A stretch of DNA of 38,687 bases, taken from Planctomycetota bacterium. Lineage in GTDB: Bacteria; Planctomycetota; Phycisphaerae; WQYP01. The position numbers and the translations under genes were made by a program. Shown here piece by piece: positions 35,640-38,687 of the stretch. The DNA lies in assembly GCA_021810145.1 (NCBI GenBank), contig JAJZJL010000031.1, positions 1 through 38,687 on the forward strand, given 5' to 3'. The first letter of the stretch is position 1, and each line of letters opens with the position of its first letter. The notes under the pieces were generated by a model, which saw only the letters and a list, made by a program, of their open reading frames with translations, ran no database searches and was not told the origin of the DNA.

Positions 35640-36647
35640 TTATCGCCGGAGGTCGGATTGCGGAATAAATTTCATTTTCCTCAGCCATCGAACACAGTCC
35701 TCCGGCCATTGGGTGCTGTCGGTACCAACCGCACCGAGACCAAAGCCGTGCTTGCCGTGCTTAAATTCCACGAGCTTGGCCGGCACATTGTTGCGCCGCA
35801 GGGCCGCGTAAAAGCGCTTTTCGTTCTGATGGTTGACGGTGCGGTCATCATGAGCGTAAAAAATAAAAGCGGGCGGCGTCAGCGGCGTAACATTAAGCTC
35901 TCCGGAGAAATATTCTTCAACATCCAGCGGCGCATGACGGCCCAGAAGATTATGCCGTGTGCCACGGTTGGCAAGTCCCGGCATCATGGATGTGGTGGGG
36001 TAACCCAGAACGAGAAAATCCGGCCGTGTGCTGAATCGGTTGAGCGGATCCCGGGCATTGGGATTACCCGGTCGCCAGTGCACGCCGGCCAAAGTTGCCA
36101 GTGATCCTCCGGCTGAAAATCCCATTACACCCAGACGATGTGAATCAACATGCCATCGCTGCGCGTGGGCACGGATAATCTGCACGGCACGCCGCACGTC
36201 CTGCAGCGGCCAAGGTACGCCGCTGGCGGGCAGGCCCTGCTGAGGCAGGCGATATTTGAGCACATAGCAGCTTACCCCCACCTTATTGAACCAGCGGGCC
36301 ACGCGATAACCTTCCAGGGAAATCGCTTCAACGCCATAACCACCGCCAGCGCAAATAACAATTCCACAACCATTGGCCGTCTTTTCAGGGGCGGGAAAAA
36401 GCGTCAGCGTAGGCCAGAGAACCGGATGCAGGATAATACGCCCTTTGTGCTTTTTCATGAAGCTGTGTCCCGCCCGTTGTGCCGGCGTGACATGCAATCC
36501 GGGCCATACGGGAATCACGCGCGGTGCGGCGGCTGTGGTTGCCGTGACCAGCATCATAATGAAAGCACCCGAGAACCACTTCGCCTGTGATCGCACAAAT
36601 CGCAAAACATCATTGGAGCGCGGCAAGATGCTGACGAATCTACGCAA
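35640..36647 (-). CDS. Secreted alpha/beta-hydrolase (acetylxylan-esterase-like)
   Basis: The 335-residue protein apparently starts at TTG (36647) with AAGGA 8-9 nt upstream; the first ATGs are inside the signal peptide (WFSGAFIMMLVTATTAAA), so the TTG start is likely. Catalytic features are intact: oxyanion region CAGGGYG (about 99-105), nucleophile elbow GFSAGG with S178, Asp in HDDRTV (about D268) and His in KHGKHGFG (about H300). The layout is that of BD-FAE/Axe-type esterases that remove acetyl or feruloyl groups from hemicellulose. It lies about 120 bp downstream of pseudopilin 5. It would de-esterify glycans for the GH enzymes of the region; the substrate is inferred. Confidence 0.85.
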   Translation of the reverse strand: MRRFVSILPRSNDVLRFVRSQAKWFSGAFIMMLVTATTAAAPRVIPVWPGLHVTPAQRAGHSFMKKHKGRIILHPVLWPTLTLFPAPEKTANGCGIVICAGGGYGVEAISLEGYRVARWFNKVGVSCYVLKYRLPQQGLPASGVPWPLQDVRRAVQIIRAHAQRWHVDSHRLGVMGFSAGGSLATLAGVHWRPGNPNARDPLNRFSTRPDFLVLGYPTTSMMPGLANRGTRHNLLGRHAPLDVEEYFSGELNVTPLTPPAFIFYAHDDRTVNHQNEKRFYAALRRNNVPAKLVEFKHGKHGFGLGAVGTDSTQWPEDCVRWLRKMKFIPQSDLRR

Positions 36648-36768
36648 AGGCGGCTTCCTTCTTCCGTCAAATGTGAAAAACGTGCTTGTCTACGAGAATG
36701 TGAAAACAAACTCCCCCGCGCGTTGATGCGAAGGGGATGTCTGCTCACTGAATACACTGCGTTTTGCA

Positions 36769-37827
36769 TTACCATGCATAGTAATTATGACCGTTGAAGT
36801 AATGCACTTTCATCTGCCCCTTTCCAACCCAGGCAACAGATCCATCGTTGTACAGATCATGGACACCATCGGGCAGATAGTTATTATTCGGCGTGTCGAC
36901 GTGATTGGAGAATGGAGCCAATCCGGACAATGGTCCTCCAGCGGGTCCCCAATCCCCCATGGCTCCCATCGTTCCGGTTGGATCAGTCATCAGCGCGATA
37001 TCGGATGCCAAAAGAGTGCCGGGACCCGCGGTAACATTTTCCGCGGGCATATGCGACGTGTTGGTATTGAAGTACTGCCACTTGGTCAAATCCTCCAATG
37101 GACTGATGGGGGCACCTCGGCTCTGCAGAATGTTCGACAAGTCAAAAGCCGCACTATATCCTTCCGGCGTTTTTGAAACGATACTGGAATTCGGGATCGA
37201 TCCGGGAGTGTCGCCACCGGTCCCACGATCCACCCAGTAACAATACCCGGACGAAAAGTTCCACTGTTTAAGCAGCCCGGTTGACGGAACGTAATACGAA
37301 TGAGGACCCGAGGAAATGATCTGATTCGGCTGGCTGATAACACCCGGCTGGGTGGAAAAAAGCAAGGCCACGCCCTTCGCATTGGGAGTGAGAATGCCCG
37401 GACGAATGGTCGAAGGCTCCATTTGCTTGCCATTGGGTGCCAGGCCAAAATCGTTCGCACTGCAATACAGCAACGACAATCCCCAGGCCGGAATAAGATA
37501 TCCGGGACTGGGATACCTGAATCCCCCCATGGGGTACATGGATCCAGCGTTGACGGGATAATTACCATACTCGTTGGCATATTCATGCATCGCGATGCCC
37601 AATTGCCGAAGATTTGAGGAGCAGACAACCTGCTCGGCCACATACTTCGCCCTGGCCAATGCCGGCAATAGCAGGCTGATCAGCAACGCGATAATGGAAA
37701 TAACCACCAGCAATTCAATGAGCGTAAATCCACCCGCGGAGCGAATACGTCCGGCGGAACTGATTACCGTTCTTCGGACAGTGCCGTGCCACACACGATA
37801 CTTTGCATGCGACCTCTGACTTGTCAT
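36769..37827 (-). CDS. Pseudopilin-like protein 5
   Basis: The 352-residue protein starts at the ATG at 37827 (GGAAAGGG upstream); the ORF-track start is 54 nt too early. The leader ends SAGG, followed by [20 protein letters not shown]. It keeps the family pattern ([94 protein letters not shown]) but has a longer variable middle and ends NYYAW. It is the most diverged of the right-hand paralogues and leads the operon with the alpha/beta-hydrolase. Confidence 0.92.
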   Translation of the reverse strand: MTSQRSHAKYRVWHGTVRRTVISSAGRIRSAGGFTLIELLVVISIIALLISLLLPALARAKYVAEQVVCSSNLRQLGIAMHEYANEYGNYPVNAGSMYPMGGFRYPSPGYLIPAWGLSLLYCSANDFGLAPNGKQMEPSTIRPGILTPNAKGVALLFSTQPGVISQPNQIISSGPHSYYVPSTGLLKQWNFSSGYCYWVDRGTGGDTPGSIPNSSIVSKTPEGYSAAFDLSNILQSRGAPISPLEDLTKWQYFNTNTSHMPAENVTAGPGTLLASDIALMTDPTGTMGAMGDWGPAGGPLSGLAPFSNHVDTPNNNYLPDGVHDLYNDGSVAWVGKGQMKVHYFNGHNYYAW

Positions 37828-37968
37828 AAAACTACCCTTTCCGGCTGTCGCCAGATATCGAGACCCAAAATACCGCACCACCGAACCGACGGTGCCCTGA
37901 CCAATAACTTTTCATTTTCCTCGCCGGAACCGCGACTCAGCGGCCCTGACATAAATCTGTTAATGCTT

Positions 37969-38033
37969 ACTATACACTTCTCCCATGGCAATAGAAGTCC
38001 CACTTTTCATCAAACGTGTACCACTTTTTATCA
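37969..38033 (-). promoter_or_regulatory. Tandem box plus -10 of the pseudopilin 5-esterase operon
   Basis: Half-sites TGATAAAAAGTGGTAC and TGATGAAAAGTGGGAC (37997-38033, period 21 bp) are followed after exactly 22 nt by TATAGT (37969-37974). The predicted leader is about 134 nt. Confidence 0.7.
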
Positions 38034-38529
38034 GGTGCCATCAACACCTTTGAAGCCGCGACAGATTTGCAATCACCAGCCCCAGCCTTCTGTCCACCGC
38101 CATATTCAGGTTCACAACCCATGCTCGGTCGATGTTTCCTCCACAGGATGGATTTCCAAAGAGGCTCCGTATCCGCTGCGGCTGGCAGAGCAGTTCAGTC
38201 GGAATACCAATTTTTCTCGCGCATTTCCGGCCGGTCGGTCAATTGTCGCAGATTTGCTTAGGTCGAATATTCACACTTATTGAAATGCAATTCCTTTAGG
38301 CGAACACGTAAGGTGCCAGGTCCAGTCGACGGAAACCCGTTCAAGCTCCATTGCAGCCATTGAGTCAAGTGGCAATGGAGCGTTCAAATTGGAATATTCG
38401 CGGCAACGGACGCCGTTGGCACGAGGTGACTTGTGTGCCCGGCAAATAGGTGGTCGGTTGCCAGGATATCTGATCAAGGCCGCAGCAAAGCCGCCAGCAC
38501 ATTTGCGTTACAGGGGACGGATCATGATC
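38034..38529. other. Intergenic stretch upstream of the last tandem box
   Basis: This interval lies between the GH3 stop and the tandem box of the next operon. No ORF here has a ribosome site or recognisable motif. The 66-codon minus frame at 38277-38477 cannot be linked to any family. Confidence 0.4.
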
Positions 38530-38687
38530 TCACCAATCGACAACATCACGCAATGGTTCGTTGCGACTGGAGGTCCCCACGGCAATGGTGTAGGGACCGG
38601 AAGGAACTTCCCATGCGTTGAGTACGGGGTTAAAGCAGGCAAATGCCTTCCAATTCAACGTCATGGCCACAGTGCGACTTTGTCCGG
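38530..38687 (-). CDS. GH3 glycosidase, C-terminal fragment (cut by window edge)
   Basis: The minus strand is open from the right edge for 52 codons to a TGA at 38530. The peptide GQSRTVAMTLNWKAFACFNP, then NAWEVPSGPYTIAVGTSSRN, matches the fibronectin-III-like domain that ends GH3 beta-glucosidases (usual pattern G.S..V...L....f......W....G.Y.I.vG.SS). Too short for the ORF track. The catalytic domain lies beyond the window. It precedes the pseudopilin 5 operon on the same strand. Confidence 0.85.
   Translation of the reverse strand, partial: GQSRTVAMTLNWKAFACFNPVLNAWEVPSGPYTIAVGTSSRNEPLRDVVDW

Noticed and set aside
35291-35668. 125-codon plus ORF running into the esterase 3' end
   Set aside because: No ribosome site and no domain; composition typical of a chance ORF in GC-rich DNA.
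16577-38033. Reading the five tandem boxes as a CRISPR array or mobile-element repeats
   Set aside because: Copies are single, thousands of bases apart, always in promoter position and orientation, with no spacers, cas genes, transposase or target-site duplications.
38277-38477. 66-codon minus ORF in the right intergenic region
   Set aside because: No ribosome site, motif or neighbour relation.
1-38687. tRNA, rRNA, riboswitch, integrase or insertion sequence
   Set aside because: None recognised on either strand by eye; this does not exclude divergent RNA elements.

Overview
The window looks like chromosomal DNA of a planctomycete, most likely class Phycisphaerae or a relative. This is inferred from protein families, not from a marker gene. 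The evidence is five paralogous pseudopilin-like proteins with the FTLIELLVV signature, three long Gly/Asn/Thr-rich proteins with autotransporter-type beta-strand repeats (PATR) and a PEP-CTERM sorting tail, a DUF1573/MauE/thioredoxin cluster, and XylR-type AraC regulators. Almost every gene is on the minus strand. The one clear plus-strand gene is an AraC regulator. Both window edges cut GH3 glycosidase genes: the left one keeps its N-terminal 337 residues and the right one its last 52. Neither is in the supplied ORF track.

Region 1 (1-10.9 kb) is a carbohydrate-degradation locus read right to left: PATR/PEP-CTERM protein, pseudopilin, secreted TIM-barrel-type glycosidase, a PATR/PEP-CTERM protein with a GH43-like beta-propeller inserted, and a GH3 enzyme. 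A divergent AraC-family regulator sits at its head. Region 2 (11-16.6 kb) is a tight, overlapping catabolic operon: SuyA/UxaA-N-like and SuyB/UxaA-C-like lyase subunits, an N-terminally truncated transaldolase-like protein, an aldehyde dehydrogenase and an L-fucose-isomerase-like sugar isomerase, followed by a decayed gene remnant. The set would fit sulfoquinovose breakdown by a transaldolase route ending in sulfolactate sulfo-lyase, but this is a hypothesis. Region 3 (16.9-22.8 kb) encodes envelope proteins: an unknown protein, a small Cys-containing secreted protein, an unknown secreted protein, a DUF1573 protein, a MauE-like/thioredoxin-like protein broken by an apparent frameshift, and a pseudopilin. 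Region 4 (23-38.7 kb) holds a XylR-type regulator, then operons for sugar transport and glycan or ester cleavage: pseudopilin-GH3-MFS, a third PATR/PEP-CTERM protein, pseudopilin-SGNH hydrolase, and pseudopilin-alpha/beta hydrolase.

The most notable unannotated signal is regulatory. A 37-38 bp tandem box (two half-sites of about TGATRAAAAGTGGKAC, period 21-22 bp) occurs five times, always in the same orientation relative to the downstream operon. In four cases a plausible -10 hexamer lies exactly 22 nt downstream, followed by a 127-142 nt leader. This looks like the operator/promoter of an AraC-type activator, possibly the XylR-like protein encoded here, and would tie four or five operons into one regulon. 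Four of the five pseudopilin genes lead straight into a hydrolase or glycosidase gene, so a pseudopilin-led glycan-utilisation unit is the candidate undescribed system.
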